A stretch of 60,089 nt of DNA from Alistipes sp. (GTDB lineage Bacteria > Bacteroidota > Bacteroidia > Bacteroidales > Rikenellaceae), in contig JAFVSV010000019.1 of the NCBI GenBank assembly GCA_017503575.1, positions 1-60,089 on the forward strand. Reading direction: 5' to 3'. Every line of letters starts with the position of its first letter. Positions within the stretch are counted from its first letter, which is position 1. A model generated the notes under the pieces. The model was not told where the DNA came from. It made no database searches and was given only the letters and a program-made list of their open reading frames with translations. Below are positions 33,140 to 41,877 of this stretch, in pieces. Made by a program: the position numbers and the translations under genes.

Positions 33140-35179
33140 CTACATCGTTGTGATCGTAAAGTCGTCGTTGTATCTCTCACACATCCACTCGCTATTGACG
33201 TTGATACCGCCCTCGGGCACAAAGCGGTATGATGTGGTCAGCGGCTTAAAGCTCTCACCCAAGAAGTTGACATCAAGGCCACTATACATGCCTCGGCAGA
33301 AGATCATAGCGGCATCATAGCCACGGTACGAGAATGCCGTAGGCAGGGTGTTGTACGCTGCAACATAGCGGCCATCAAAGAGGCGTATTGTCTCATTGCT
33401 ACGCTTATGGTTGTAGGATACCACGAACGACACGTTATTCTTGAAGAACGATTGCGAGTCGACATTTTGTAGGCGCGTCCACTTATAGTTGCCTATGACA
33501 TCGTAACGACCAATAAGAGCGCCACGATCCAAAAGCTTCGACTTGGATGATGACAACGTTGTGAGGATGCGAGCGATATCAGTCTCCTGGTCGGCAACGA
33601 TGATTATTGTCTTATCATGACGAGTGCGTAGCAACTCGTCGATATCGACACTCTCGCCACGACCTCCCGACGCTGTGCGCACATTGAAGAACGAGCCACG
33701 ATCGAAGCGGTACACAAGCTCCGTTCGGCGCGACGAGGTCACCTCGCTGTGCACCTCATTTAAGAAGTCGGTGTCGTTTGTCGAGGCGTATATGGTTATC
33801 ACCTCGCGGTCATCGCCCAGCAGCCCCTTAATCTTATCGTACTTATGACTACGCTCTGGCTGCATCTGGAAGAGGACAGGGCTTTGTAGCGTCTCAACGT
33901 TTGCCAACGGCGACACCACCGCCACGCTCTCTCTCTCGGCATGACTTATGATATACTGCAACTCATTCTCGAAGACAGGACCTATGATGAGCTGCGCATC
34001 AAGAAAGGCATCCTCGTATGTCATGATATCGTCTATCTCGCGAGCATCGTTGCGCGTATCGAATACCGTGAGGTCAATAGATAGACCCTCGGCCTTGAGA
34101 TCCTCCATCGCCAAGAGCACACCACGGTAGAAGTCGACATATACGGGCTTCACCTTGCCCTCAATCTGGAACGGGAGCATCAGCGCTACCTTGAGGGTGT
34201 TATTCTCGCCCAACTCGTAGAAGTCGACTGTCGTGTGACGAAAAGTGTTGTTATCGTTCAGGTTACCATTAAAGAAAAACCAATCCATAAACCCACTATT
34301 ATCGACCACTGGGTCACCGTCGCTACGTCCTGATATACGCTCGCGTGGCTTCTGTGGCTGTGGCTCATCGCCACCATCTGCGTCACTACCACTATCTTCG
34401 GCAGTTTGCTCCTCAACCGTTGCATGCGACTCCTCGGCAGGTGACGTCATGGGCTCTGCGGGCTGTTCGGCCTGCTCTGCGGGCGTCTCCGGCTCCTCGA
34501 TATCGCTACTTAGGAGCACTATCATACCCTGTTTAAGGTCGCTTGGTGAGCGTAGCTTATTGAGTGCCATGAACTCCCTCTCGGTGAGGCCAGCGCGACG
34601 CGACAAGGAGTATACAGTCTCTCCTGCCTGCACGACATGCTCGTTGGGGCGCAGCTCGCGTGTGGTATTACTCTGCTCGCTACGGTCGATATCGTCTGTT
34701 GTGGCATAACCCACCTCGCCACGACGTATGCGTAGTTCGGTGCCAAGGCTCAACTTTGACGGGTCAACACCAGGGTTATCCTCACGCAAGATGTCGACAG
34801 ATATCTTGTATGCACGCGCTATTGAGTAGAAGGTATCGCCAGCCTTGACTGTGTACATGTAGTACTTATCACCATCCGAAGGCTCTTCGCGCTGCGAACG
34901 CTTGTTATTTGACTTTGACTTCTTCTCGATACATGGTATGTAGATTACATCATCAGCACGCAAGGACGCTGCCGAGAGGCCGTCATTACACTCCATAATC
35001 TGCTTCTCGGTGACGCCATAGGCCTTGGCAATAGAGTAGAGCGTGTGTCCCCTCTCCACCTTGTGCACATATACCTTCATGCCGTTGCGCACAACAATCT
35101 GTGTTGATGGCTCGATGGCGTATGCCGACACTGTTATCGTGGCACACAACACAACGAGCAGCAAACGTAGTATCCTCAT
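33140..35179 (-). CDS. Three LysM domains fused to a PBP1-like ligand-binding domain
   Basis: This is a 679-residue secreted protein. After the signal peptide (about 1-21) come LysM domains at about 35-83 (HTLYSIAKAYGVTEKQI), 105-153 (DTFYSIARAYKISVDIL) and 178-225 (ETVYSLSRRAGLTEREF). An acidic, Pro-rich linker spans about 228-290, and a periplasmic binding protein type-1 domain spans about 325-679 (KVALMLPFQIEGK, YRGVLLAMEDLKAEG, IIGPVFENELQYI, YRGYDAAMIFCRGMYSG). LysM domains bind peptidoglycan glycan chains; the PBP1 domain could sense a small molecule or peptide. It lies just after the exonuclease gene, in the dnaN-exo-LysM-rex-ribF run. Confidence 0.88.
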   Translation of the reverse strand: MRILRLLLVVLCATITVSAYAIEPSTQIVVRNGMKVYVHKVERGHTLYSIAKAYGVTEKQIMECNDGLSAASLRADDVIYIPCIEKKSKSNNKRSQREEPSDGDKYYMYTVKAGDTFYSIARAYKISVDILREDNPGVDPSKLSLGTELRIRRGEVGYATTDDIDRSEQSNTTRELRPNEHVVQAGETVYSLSRRAGLTEREFMALNKLRSPSDLKQGMIVLLSSDIEEPETPAEQAEQPAEPMTSPAEESHATVEEQTAEDSGSDADGGDEPQPQKPRERISGRSDGDPVVDNSGFMDWFFFNGNLNDNNTFRHTTVDFYELGENNTLKVALMLPFQIEGKVKPVYVDFYRGVLLAMEDLKAEGLSIDLTVFDTRNDAREIDDIMTYEDAFLDAQLIIGPVFENELQYIISHAERESVAVVSPLANVETLQSPVLFQMQPERSHKYDKIKGLLGDDREVITIYASTNDTDFLNEVHSEVTSSRRTELVYRFDRGSFFNVRTASGGRGESVDIDELLRTRHDKTIIIVADQETDIARILTTLSSSKSKLLDRGALIGRYDVIGNYKWTRLQNVDSQSFFKNNVSFVVSYNHKRSNETIRLFDGRYVAAYNTLPTAFSYRGYDAAMIFCRGMYSGLDVNFLGESFKPLTTSYRFVPEGGINVNSEWMCERYNDDFTITTM

Positions 35180-35192
35180 AGTCTATCTCTGA

Positions 35193-35960
35193 TTATTTCT
35201 GCGTCTGGCGCAGACGTATCTCCGTAAAAATCTTCTTGGTGTACTGCGGGAAGTCGCCATTCATCAGCCAGTTGTAGTAGCTTGGCTCAACGGCAAATAT
35301 CTCTGCCACAGAGCGCCCCTTGTACTTGCCAAATGTAAATATCTCCTCACCCTTGTCGTTGAGGGCTATACGCCCTGCGAAATCCACCACGTCGTTATGC
35401 TTCGAGAACGCCTCGAGCTCCTCTACCGTAGTACCAATGTCGCCATAGCGCTCTATCTGCGCCTCGAGCACCTCGTATGTTGCCATAGTATCAGCCTCGG
35501 CAGAGTGGGCATTCTCAAGGTCCTTGTCGCAGTAGAACTTATATGCTGCCACCAGCGTGCGCTGCTCCTTTTTGTGGAAGATGTTCTGCACGTCGATATA
35601 CTTGCGACGCTTGAAGTCGACATCGACACCCACGCGCATGAACTCCTCGACGAGCATCGGCAAGTCGAAGCGGTTGGAGTTGAAGCCACCGAAGTCGCAT
35701 CCCTCGATAAACTGCGCCAACGACTTTGCTATCTGCTTGAACGTAGGCTCATCCTTGACATCCTCATCAGTAATGCCGTGCACTGCTGTCGCCTCCGCGG
35801 GGATGGGCATCTCGGGGTTAATACGACGTGTCTTGACCTGCTTTGTACCATCGACAAGTATCTTTACCATTGATATCTCTACGATACGGTCCTTGGCAGT
35901 GTCGACACCCGTTGTCTCAAGGTCGAAGAATATTATTGGACGTTTTAGTTTTAAGTTCAT
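35193..35960 (-). CDS. DEDDh 3'-5' exonuclease (DNA polymerase III epsilon family)
   Basis: This 255-residue protein has the DEDDh active site: D13 and E15 (FFDLETTG), D99 (FDLP), H152 and D157 (HSAEADT). The C-terminal part (about 195-250) has FTFGKYKGRSVAEI...PSYYNWLMNGDFP, a module often found in Bacteroidetes exonucleases. It is likely the proofreading subunit or a related repair nuclease. It follows dnaN across a repeat element, in the same direction, which fits a replication role. The start is the ATG at 35960; a TTG two codons upstream is not needed. Confidence 0.9.
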   Translation of the reverse strand: MNLKLKRPIIFFDLETTGVDTAKDRIVEISMVKILVDGTKQVKTRRINPEMPIPAEATAVHGITDEDVKDEPTFKQIAKSLAQFIEGCDFGGFNSNRFDLPMLVEEFMRVGVDVDFKRRKYIDVQNIFHKKEQRTLVAAYKFYCDKDLENAHSAEADTMATYEVLEAQIERYGDIGTTVEELEAFSKHNDVVDFAGRIALNDKGEEIFTFGKYKGRSVAEIFAVEPSYYNWLMNGDFPQYTKKIFTEIRLRQTQK

Positions 35961-36091
35961 AATCAAATGGTTATTACCATGTGGTAGCGTATATGCTCAT
36001 CATGGGTAGCAGGGGCTTATACGAGTCTCTATGGGTTAATTTGGTCGAGTTCTATTTTAACTCATCACAACCCATTTTTACTCATTGTAAC

Positions 36092-36287
36092 CCGGAGTGC
36101 ATGTGAGCATTTCAACGACAAGTCCAACGCCGAAGATACGCCTTTATCATCACTAAATCATTTTATCGTCAGAAAGGCATAGATTTGGTGGTGGGTCGCA
36201 GTCGTTGAAAGCGGAGCATACTGTGTGTATGTGAGCATTTCAACGACAAGCCCAACGCCGAAGATGTGCCTTTATCACGATAAAATT
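36092..36287. repeat. Composite hairpin element at the dnaN stop, plus a right-half copy
   Basis: A complete unit spans 36160-36287 (128 bp). The left end is ATTTTATCGTCAGAAAGG and the right end CCTTTATCACGATAAAAT, and the centre is a long palindrome (AGTCGTTGAAA...TTTCAACGACA). The right end includes bases of the dnaN TAA (36286-36288). Before it, 36104-36152 repeats the right half with few changes. The interval 35961-36285 otherwise holds only a run of repeated ACTCAT and AACCCA words and no gene. Confidence 0.85.
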
Positions 36288-37413
36288 AGGCGTTTATCAT
36301 CATCGGCATCAACAACATCAACACCTCTGTCGCACGCTTATCGTCGTATACTGGCTTGAAGACGCCTGCGCGTGTTGAGTCAGCGAGCTCTACGACAACG
36401 GTTGGGGTGTCGATGTTAGAGAGTATCTCAACAAGGAATGTAGACTTGAAGCCGATGGTAACGGGACTACCCTCATAGCTACAAGTTAGAGTCTCGTTAG
36501 CCGATACCGAGAAGTCGATATCCTGTGCAGCGAGGCTAATCTTGTTACCAGCGATATCCATGCGGATGAGGTTTGTCGTTGGATTAGAACATACAGCCAC
36601 ACGACGGATACCGTTAAGGAGTGCTACGCGGTCAACAAGCACCTTATTGGGGTTTGCAGTAGGTATTACAGCGTTGTAGTTAGGATAGTTACCCTCGATA
36701 AGACGACATACGAGCTTGTGGTTCGAGAGGTCGAAGATAACGTTCTTAGCATCGAAGGTCACGCGTACAGGAGCACTCTCCTTAACGAGCATACCCTTGA
36801 GGAGGTTAGCGGGCTTCTTGGGCAGGATGAACGATGCTGCGAAGTCAACATCTACGCACTCCGCCATTGAGCGCACGAGTTTATGGGCATCAGTAGCCAC
36901 GAAGGTCACCTTGCCCTCCTCGAAGTTGAAGTATACACCATTCATCACAGGGCGAAGCTCATCATCGGCAGTGGCGAAGATTGTCTTGTTGATGCCCGCT
37001 ATGAGCATGTCTACGTCCATGAGTATCTCCTTGCACTCGGCACCCACGGTGGGCACTGCAGGGTAGCTCACAGCACTTGCGCCAGGGATTGAGAGCGAGC
37101 CACTTGCCCAGCGAACCTTAATCTCCCATGTGGTATCGTTAACATCGAACTCGAGGGGCATCTCTGGGAACTCCTTGAGTGAGTCGAGCATAAGCTTCGC
37201 AGGCGCCGCGATGACACCCTCACGCTCCACACTCTCCACGGTAAGGTGGCCTATGAGTGTTGTCTCAAGGTCCGATGTGGTTACGGTAAGCTCGTTATTC
37301 TTGAGCTCGAGGAGGAAGTAGTCGAGGATAGGAAGGGTATTCTTGTTGCTGATAACCTTTCCTGTTGTTGCGAGTAGCGACAGCAATGCTGAGCTCGATA
37401 CGGTAAATTTCAT
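36286..37413 (-). CDS. dnaN: DNA polymerase III beta sliding clamp
   Basis: This 375-residue three-domain clamp encircles DNA and tethers the replicase. It begins MKFTVSSSALLSLLATTGKVI and has the domain patterns NTLPILDYFLLEL, FATADDELRPVMNGVYF and ATDAHKLVRS. It also has the conserved C-terminal YLLMPM-like end (VLMLLMPMMI), which contributes to the peptide-binding cleft. Length is typical. It lies 43 bases after udp, so co-transcription is likely. Its stop codon is supplied by the edge of a hairpin element. Confidence 0.96.
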   Translation of the reverse strand: MKFTVSSSALLSLLATTGKVISNKNTLPILDYFLLELKNNELTVTTSDLETTLIGHLTVESVEREGVIAAPAKLMLDSLKEFPEMPLEFDVNDTTWEIKVRWASGSLSIPGASAVSYPAVPTVGAECKEILMDVDMLIAGINKTIFATADDELRPVMNGVYFNFEEGKVTFVATDAHKLVRSMAECVDVDFAASFILPKKPANLLKGMLVKESAPVRVTFDAKNVIFDLSNHKLVCRLIEGNYPNYNAVIPTANPNKVLVDRVALLNGIRRVAVCSNPTTNLIRMDIAGNKISLAAQDIDFSVSANETLTCSYEGSPVTIGFKSTFLVEILSNIDTPTVVVELADSTRAGVFKPVYDDKRATEVLMLLMPMMINA

Positions 37414-37456
37414 AGTTTTGTTAGGTTTTTTATGTTATTATTTTGTCTCGTTTCTG

Positions 37457-38332
37457 TTATAGTGTTGCCAACTTATCGAGGGCTATCTCAATCATGCGGC
37501 GCACGAAGGGCTTATAGTCAGTGCAGGCATCCTTGGCTACGCGCTGCGCTATGATGGTGCATATCGTCGTTGCTCGATGACCCATGAGTGCAGCAAGACC
37601 CGCAAGTGCCGAACCCTCCATTTCGAAGTTGGTGATGCGACGCCCCTCGAAGCCAAACGACTCGATCTTCTCGTTGAGGCTCTTGTCGTGCGGTGCGAGG
37701 CGCACCCATCTGCCCTGTGGCGCGTAGAAGCCTGGGGCTGCTATGGTGATACCCTCGCGTGTCACATCCTTGAAGAGCTCAAAGAGGGTATTGTCGGCAT
37801 TCACAAAGTAGGGAGCAGGCAGCTTCTCGTACCATGATGTATGCTCCGTGAAGGCACGCTCGAGGGCGAGGTCGCAGACGCCATCACGCCCCTCGTAGTA
37901 TGATAGTAGACCATCGAAGCCAAGCGACGTGCGGGCAAAGACAACCTCACCAACCTCTATATCGCGCTGAATAGCTCCCGATGTGCCGAGACGCACAAGC
38001 GTTAGCTGGCGGAAGGAGTCCTTAACCTGGCGTGTCTCGAAGTCGATGTTTGCCAAGGCGTCGAGCTCCGTAACACAGATGTCGATATTACCGATACCAA
38101 TACCCGTAGATAGCACCGTCATGCGACGTCCCTTATATCTACCTGTCACGGTGTGGAACTCGCGATTATACACCTCACACTCCTTCTCGTCGAAGTATTC
38201 GGCAATCATCGCAACACGCCCAGGATCACCCACAAGGATGACTACATCGGCAAGCTGTTCGGGCTTAAGGTGAAGGTGGAATATCGAGCCATCACCGTTG
38301 ATTATCAGTTCAGAAGATGGTATCGTTCTCAT
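37457..38332 (-). CDS. udp: Nucleoside phosphorylase, uridine phosphorylase-like
   Basis: This 291-residue protein has the nucleoside phosphorylase fold: LVGDPGRVAMIAEYFD (phosphate loop), STGIGIGNIDI, VRLGTSGAI and NFEMEGSALAGLAALMG (ribose site). The length and the FEMEGSA motif are typical of uridine phosphorylase in pyrimidine salvage. A long C-terminal helix (KPFVRRMIEIALDKL) is usual. The related AMP nucleosidase type is longer, so uridine phosphorylase is favoured. It heads the run udp-dnaN and faces glmM across 98 bases. Confidence 0.88.
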   Translation of the reverse strand: MRTIPSSELIINGDGSIFHLHLKPEQLADVVILVGDPGRVAMIAEYFDEKECEVYNREFHTVTGRYKGRRMTVLSTGIGIGNIDICVTELDALANIDFETRQVKDSFRQLTLVRLGTSGAIQRDIEVGEVVFARTSLGFDGLLSYYEGRDGVCDLALERAFTEHTSWYEKLPAPYFVNADNTLFELFKDVTREGITIAAPGFYAPQGRWVRLAPHDKSLNEKIESFGFEGRRITNFEMEGSALAGLAALMGHRATTICTIIAQRVAKDACTDYKPFVRRMIEIALDKLATL

Positions 38333-38430
38333 ATCGTGAAATAATTTATTCTCAATTTATTTTTAATATTCGCGTAAAATTAATAATTTTGTCAGAAATA
38401 GCAAAATCTTTTAGCCATTTTTTTAAGACT

Positions 38431-39822
38431 ATGACACTAATAAAATCGATATCAGGCATCCGTGGCACCATAGGTGGAGCACCTGCCGACAACCTCACTC
38501 CAATAGATGTTGTCAAGTTCACAACAGCATATACACGCATTATCAAGGAGAAGCACCCCGACAGAGCTATCACTATTGTGGTAGGTCGCGACGCCCGTCT
38601 ATCGGGCACTATGGTCGACGACCTTGTTGAGGGCACGCTCCTCGGCTGTGGCGCCAATGTCATCAACGTAGGTCTCTGCACCACGCCTGGCACCGAGATG
38701 GCTGTTATCACACATCGTGCCGATGGTGGCATCATCATCACCGCATCGCACAACCCACGCCAGTGGAACGCACTGAAGCTCCTCAACGAGCGTGGCGAGT
38801 TCTTGGATGACAGCGAGGGTAAGCGAGTACTGGCGATGGCAGAGGATGCAGAGTATAGCTACCCCACAATCGACAATATAGGCAAGGTTACGCTTCGTGA
38901 GGATTTCAACACGAAACACATTGAGCAGGTGTTGGCACTACCACTCGTCGATGTCGAGGCTGTGCGCAAGCGCAGGTTTAAGGTTGTCGTTGATGCCGTT
39001 AACTCGGTAGGTGGTGTAGTCATCCCACAGCTATTGCGCGAGCTCGGCTGCGAGGTGGTGGAGCTCAACTGTGAGCCTACGGGTGAGTTTGCCCACAATC
39101 CCGAGCCACTCCCCGAGAACCTAACGGAGATTGCCGATGTCATTCGCAAAGAGGGTGCCGACCTCGGCATCGTCGTAGACCCCGATGTCGACCGTCTTGC
39201 ATTCGTCATGGAGAATGGCGAGATGTTTGTTGAGGAGTACACACTGGTGGCTGTTGCCGACTACGTCTTGCGCCACACCAAGGGCAACACCGTATCGAAC
39301 CTATCATCGTCACGCGCCTTGAGTGACATCACCGCACGCTACGAGGGCTGCTCATATTCGGCGGCGGCCGTGGGCGAGGTTAACGTTGTGAAGAAGATGA
39401 AGGATACGGGCGCTGTTATCGGTGGCGAGGGCAATGGCGGAGTGATATATCCAGAGTTGCACTATGGCCGCGATGCGTTAGTGGGCGTTGCTCTCTTTTT
39501 GACCTATTTTGCAGGACTCAACATGACCATGTCGGAGCTACGCAAGACATACCCTGCGTACTACGCATCGAAGAACAAGATTGAGCTTACACCAGAGATT
39601 GACGTAGATAAGATTCTTGCGACCATAAAAGACAGATACTCAAACGAAAGAGTTACGGATATTGATGGCGTTAAGATAGATTTTGCCGAGAGTTGGGCAC
39701 ACCTTCGCAAGTCGAATACCGAGCCTATCATCCGTATCTACACCGAAGCCAAGACAATGGCTGAGGCAGATAGCTTGGCGAAGCGCTTTATTTCCGAAAT
39801 AGACCAAATTTGCAAAGCATAA
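38431..39822 (+). CDS. glmM: Phosphoglucosamine mutase-type phosphohexomutase
   Basis: This 463-residue enzyme of the alpha-D-phosphohexomutase family has the phosphoserine S106 in TASHNPRQWNALK, the metal loop DPDVDRLAF, the sugar loop GEGNGG and the phosphate loop RKSNTEPIIRIY. The family interconverts hexose-6- and hexose-1-phosphates. The GlmM assignment (glucosamine, for peptidoglycan and LPS) is favoured by the sugar loop GGEGNGGV; phosphomannomutase is the alternative. The start is the ATG at 38431; the in-frame sequence upstream is AT-rich intergenic DNA. It is followed 33 bases later by the dipeptidase. Confidence 0.88.
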   Translation: MTLIKSISGIRGTIGGAPADNLTPIDVVKFTTAYTRIIKEKHPDRAITIVVGRDARLSGTMVDDLVEGTLLGCGANVINVGLCTTPGTEMAVITHRADGGIIITASHNPRQWNALKLLNERGEFLDDSEGKRVLAMAEDAEYSYPTIDNIGKVTLREDFNTKHIEQVLALPLVDVEAVRKRRFKVVVDAVNSVGGVVIPQLLRELGCEVVELNCEPTGEFAHNPEPLPENLTEIADVIRKEGADLGIVVDPDVDRLAFVMENGEMFVEEYTLVAVADYVLRHTKGNTVSNLSSSRALSDITARYEGCSYSAAAVGEVNVVKKMKDTGAVIGGEGNGGVIYPELHYGRDALVGVALFLTYFAGLNMTMSELRKTYPAYYASKNKIELTPEIDVDKILATIKDRYSNERVTDIDGVKIDFAESWAHLRKSNTEPIIRIYTEAKTMAEADSLAKRFISEIDQICKA

Positions 39823-39855
39823 TTTAGCATATATAAACCTTAAAACTATACTTAT

Positions 39856-41226
39856 ATGAAATTAGCAAACGAATACATCAAGCAGAACCGAGAGCGCTTC
39901 ATCGAGGAGCTCTTCGACCTCTTGCGCATCCCATCAATCAGCGCACAGCCATCACTCCACAAAGAGGATATGGTACGTTGTGCCGAGTGGCTCGCCGCAG
40001 CCCTCGTCAAGGCGGGTGCCGACCGTGCCGAGGTGATGCCCACGGATGGCAACCCCGTAGTGTATGCCGAGAAGATTATCGACCCCAAGGCAAAGACCGT
40101 ACTTGTATATGGTCACTACGATGTGATGCCCGAGGACCCTATCGACGAGTGGAAGACAAATCCATTTGAGCCAGAGATTAAGGATGGCCGCATCTGGTGT
40201 CGCGGTGCTGACGACGACAAGGGTCAGCTCTTCATGCACGCCAAGGCATTCGAGGCTATGGTGGCAACAGATACGCTCCCCTGTAACGTTAAGTTCATGC
40301 TCGAGGGCGAGGAGGAGATTGGCTCACCAAGCCTTTATAAGTTCTGCGCCGACAACAAGAAGCTCCTTAAGGCCGACATCATCCTCGTATCGGACACCTC
40401 GATGATTGGCATGGATTGCCCAACAATCACCGCTGGTTTGCGCGGTCTTACATATATGCAGGTAGAGGTTACAGGCCCCGATAAGGACCTTCACTCGGGT
40501 CTCTTCGGTGGCGCTGTGGCAAACCCCGCAAACGTTCTTGCGAAGCTTATCGCCGACCTTACTGACGAGTTTGGCCGCGTTAAGATTGCAGGCTTCTACG
40601 ACGACGTACGCATCCTTACAGATGCCGAGCGCAAGGCGTTAAACAAGGCCCCATTCTCACTCGACGAGTACAAGAAGGCTCTTGACCTTGGCGACGTGGC
40701 TGGAGAGATCGACTACACAACAATGGAGCGCACAGGTATCCGTCCTTCACTCGACGTGAATGGCATCTGGAGTGGCTACACTGGCGAGGGTACAAAGACA
40801 GTAATACCTTCGAAGGCTTACGCCAAGATTTCTATGCGTCTGGTACCTAATCAGGACTTCAAGAAGATTGCAAAGCTCTTTGAGAAGCACTTCCGCCGCA
40901 TAGCGCCAAAGAGTGTGAAGGTAGACGTCAAGTTCCTTCACGGTGGTGCTCCATATGTATCACCTACCGACATGCCAGCATACAAGGCAGCAGAGAAGGC
41001 TATGGAGACAACCTTCGGCATCAAGCCATTACCATTCTACTCGGGTGGCTCTATTCCTATCATCTCGGGCTTCGAGAACATCCTCGGCATCAAGTCTATA
41101 CTTATGGGCTTCGGCCTCTCGAAGGATGCTATCCACTCGCCCAACGAGAGCTACGGTCTCGACCAGTTCGACAAGGGCATGGAGACACTCCCATACTTCT
41201 ATAAGTATTTCGCAGAGATGAAGTAA
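39856..41226 (+). CDS. M20-family metallo-dipeptidase
   Basis: This 456-residue dizinc peptidase has the VYGHYDVMP motif (His ligand and Asp), RGADDDKGQ (bridging Asp), LEGEEEIGS (general-base Glu and Glu ligand) and a final His near IHSPNE. The lid domain is present (DLHSGLFGGAVANP). There is no signal peptide, so it is cytoplasmic. Homologues act as carnosinase-like or general dipeptidases. It may be co-transcribed with glmM and is closed by a terminator at 41252. Confidence 0.93.
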   Translation: MKLANEYIKQNRERFIEELFDLLRIPSISAQPSLHKEDMVRCAEWLAAALVKAGADRAEVMPTDGNPVVYAEKIIDPKAKTVLVYGHYDVMPEDPIDEWKTNPFEPEIKDGRIWCRGADDDKGQLFMHAKAFEAMVATDTLPCNVKFMLEGEEEIGSPSLYKFCADNKKLLKADIILVSDTSMIGMDCPTITAGLRGLTYMQVEVTGPDKDLHSGLFGGAVANPANVLAKLIADLTDEFGRVKIAGFYDDVRILTDAERKALNKAPFSLDEYKKALDLGDVAGEIDYTTMERTGIRPSLDVNGIWSGYTGEGTKTVIPSKAYAKISMRLVPNQDFKKIAKLFEKHFRRIAPKSVKVDVKFLHGGAPYVSPTDMPAYKAAEKAMETTFGIKPLPFYSGGSIPIISGFENILGIKSILMGFGLSKDAIHSPNESYGLDQFDKGMETLPYFYKYFAEMK

Positions 41227-41251
41227 CGAGTCGGCAGTTCAAAGATAAAGA

Positions 41252-41286
41252 AGAAGAGTTGCGGTTAATCAAACCACAACTCTTCT
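41252..41286. terminator. Bidirectional terminator between the dipeptidase and ssb
   Basis: AGAAGAGTTG (from 41252) pairs with CAACTCTTCT (to 41286), extended inward by GGTT/AACC. Convergent genes share it. Confidence 0.85.
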
Positions 41287-41353
41287 ATTATTATCTCTCT
41301 ACGCACCCTATCGCGCTCCGAATCACGAATCATGTCATGAATCATATCGCGCA

Positions 41354-41863
41354 CTAAAAAGGCAAGTCATCGGGATCCTCCGCAGGGATTGCCGGTGCCT
41401 GTGGCATAGGCGCTGGTGCTGGAGCGGGGGCAGGCTGCTGGTATTGTTGCTGATAACCGCCCTGCGCAGGCTGTTGATACTGTTGCTGATAGCCACCCTG
41501 TGCAGGCTGCTGATAGCCACCCTGAGGCGCACTATCCTGACGACGACCAAGTAGCTTCATATCGTCGGCAACGACCTCCACAGCATAGTGACGAGCGCCA
41601 TCCTTCTCCCACTCACGGCTACGCAAGCGACCCTCGACATATATCTGCGAACCCTTGCGCACATACTTATCAGCGACCTCCGCAAGACCACGCCACAAGG
41701 TGATTGTATGCCACTCAGTATGCTCGGTTGTCTCATTTGTCTGGCGATTGAATATACGCTCGGTGGTAGCAAGGCGCAAGCGAGCGACCTTAACACCAGT
41801 CTCAAGGGTACGAACCTCTGGGTCCTGTCCTACATTACCTAAAAGTATTACCTTATTAATCAT
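41354..41863 (-). CDS. ssb: Single-stranded DNA-binding protein
   Basis: This is a 169-residue SSB. The OB fold covers 1-105 (MINKVILLGNVGQDPEVR, then TEWHTITLWRGLAEVADKYVRKGSQIYVEGRLRSREWEKDG). A Gln/Gly/Tyr-rich linker with QGGYQQ repeats and a Pro/Ala stretch follow. The acidic tip DPDDLPF recruits repair and replication partners. It is the second gene of the lpxK-ssb transcript, starting 14 bases after lpxK. Confidence 0.96.
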   Translation of the reverse strand: MINKVILLGNVGQDPEVRTLETGVKVARLRLATTERIFNRQTNETTEHTEWHTITLWRGLAEVADKYVRKGSQIYVEGRLRSREWEKDGARHYAVEVVADDMKLLGRRQDSAPQGGYQQPAQGGYQQQYQQPAQGGYQQQYQQPAPAPAPAPMPQAPAIPAEDPDDLPF

Positions 41864-41877
41864 ATCTAAGTTTGATT

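Noticed and set aside
38317-38430. Upstream extension of glmM by 38 codons
   Set aside because: AT-rich intergenic sequence; family N-terminus begins at 38431.
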